A stretch of DNA of 15,716 bases from JBOFFI01 sp051657245 (GTDB lineage: Bacteria; Pseudomonadota; Alphaproteobacteria; Holosporales; JBOFFI01). The notes beneath the pieces were generated by a model. It saw only the letters and a program-made list of their open reading frames with translations, did no database searches and was not told where the DNA came from. Made by a program: the position numbers and the translations under genes. The stretch is from assembly GCA_051657245.1 (NCBI GenBank), contig JBOFKI010000046.1, positions 1-15,716 of the forward strand, read 5' to 3'. Each line of letters begins with the position of its first letter. Position 1 is the first letter of the stretch. Below, in pieces: positions 15,423 through 15,716 of the stretch.

Positions 15423-15716
15423 ATTTACGATAAAAAATTTCGCCTACAGGTTTTGAAGGTACGTGAAGAGAGAGCCGCTAATCCCGATCACACCCTAAAA
15501 GAGATTAGAAAAACTTTAAACCTAGCTTATCAGACGGTCGCCAGGTGGCTTGTGCGCCTGCAACTCACGCGAAAAAAACCACGCGCTACCGGGAGCGTCG
15601 CGAAGAAGCGCGCGCCATGTTCCAAGCAAAGCTCCAAGAGCTAGATCCGGATAAGGTTGTTTTGAATTGATGAGGCCGGCATGGATAACCGTCTTTATCG
15701 CGCGTATGCGAGAGCC
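15423..15716 (+). pseudogene. IS630-family transposase, N-terminal part (broken; runs off right edge)
   Basis: The first frame reads YDKKFRLQVLKVREERAANP then HTLKEIRKTLNLAYQTVARW, the helix-turn-helix DNA-binding region of IS630 transposases. At AAAAAAA (15572-15578) the reading must slip by -1 to continue RYRERREEARAMFQAKLQEL then DPDKVV. Near 15662-15666 a further +1 shift is needed to reach IDEAGMDNRLYRAYARA, which contains the first catalytic aspartate. The first slip may be natural frameshifting; the second, with stops at 15668-15673, looks like a real disabling mutation. The gene has no start codon of its own, because its 5' end is replaced by the IS481 end. It does not overlap in content with the C-terminal remnant at 9393-9613, so the two could be halves of the same IS type. 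Confidence 0.85.
15572..15578 (+). promoter_or_regulatory. A_AAA_AAA slippery heptamer, possible -1 frameshift site
   Basis: Seven A residues lie in the correct phase (cgA AAA AAA) at the point where the N-terminal frame must move by -1 to reach the catalytic-domain frame. Such heptamers are the usual site of programmed -1 frameshifting in IS transposases. The frame after the slip is the family-like one. Confidence 0.5.

Noticed and set aside
15309..15644. A 111-codon plus-strand frame as an intact gene
   Set aside because: Its first 37 or so codons are the IS481 end read backwards. The IS630 part begins at about 15423, and the frame leaves the transposase after the A7 run.
1..15716. tRNA, rRNA, CRISPR arrays, riboswitches
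   Set aside because: I looked for cloverleaf-type segments, conserved rRNA stretches and regularly spaced repeats and saw none. The only repeats found are IS ends and hairpins.

Overview
The window looks like part of an alphaproteobacterial chromosome. The S4 protein, the atpHAGDC gene order, a MutL with its own endonuclease motif and the moderately AT-rich composition all fit. The mix of a type VI secretion (T6SS) operon, many decayed insertion sequences and a shortened AtpC suggests a host-associated lineage, perhaps Holosporales-like. That placement is inference; nothing here proves the genus.

Layout, left to right. (1) The 5' part of rpsD (ribosomal protein S4) on the minus strand runs off the left edge. 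(2) An internally deleted IS481-family element of about 370 bp keeps both terminal inverted repeats, the first codons and the last part of its transposase. (3) A compact plus-strand operon, tssL-tssM-tssA, encodes two inner-membrane proteins of the T6SS membrane complex and an ImpA_N-domain TssA. It ends at two hairpins, the second a good intrinsic terminator. No sheath, tube, baseplate or ClpV gene lies beside it. (4) mutL, plus strand. (5) A 314-bp gap holds the frameshifted C-terminal third of an IS630-family transposase. (6) The F1 ATP synthase operon atpH-atpA-atpG-atpD-atpC lies on the minus strand, tightly packed with overlapping starts and stops. AtpC has only its N-terminal beta-sandwich, and its last codons resemble an IS481 tip. 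(7) A gap of about 330 bp holds no clear gene, only a possible transposase scrap. (8) A small lipoprotein of unknown function, minus strand. (9) A second IS481 end fragment, nearly identical over 110 bp to the first, is joined to a broken IS630 transposase that runs off the right edge.

How the genes relate: the ATP synthase, MutL and S4 genes are core housekeeping. The tssLMA operon is accessory and would need the remaining T6SS genes elsewhere in the genome. Nearly every gap between these blocks holds IS debris, which suggests the segment was assembled or cut up by transposition and deletion. I found no convincing wholly new system. The observations most worth a second look are the isolated tssLMA operon, the AtpC truncation with an IS481-like tip, the MITE-like IS481 derivative and the IS481/IS630 junction.
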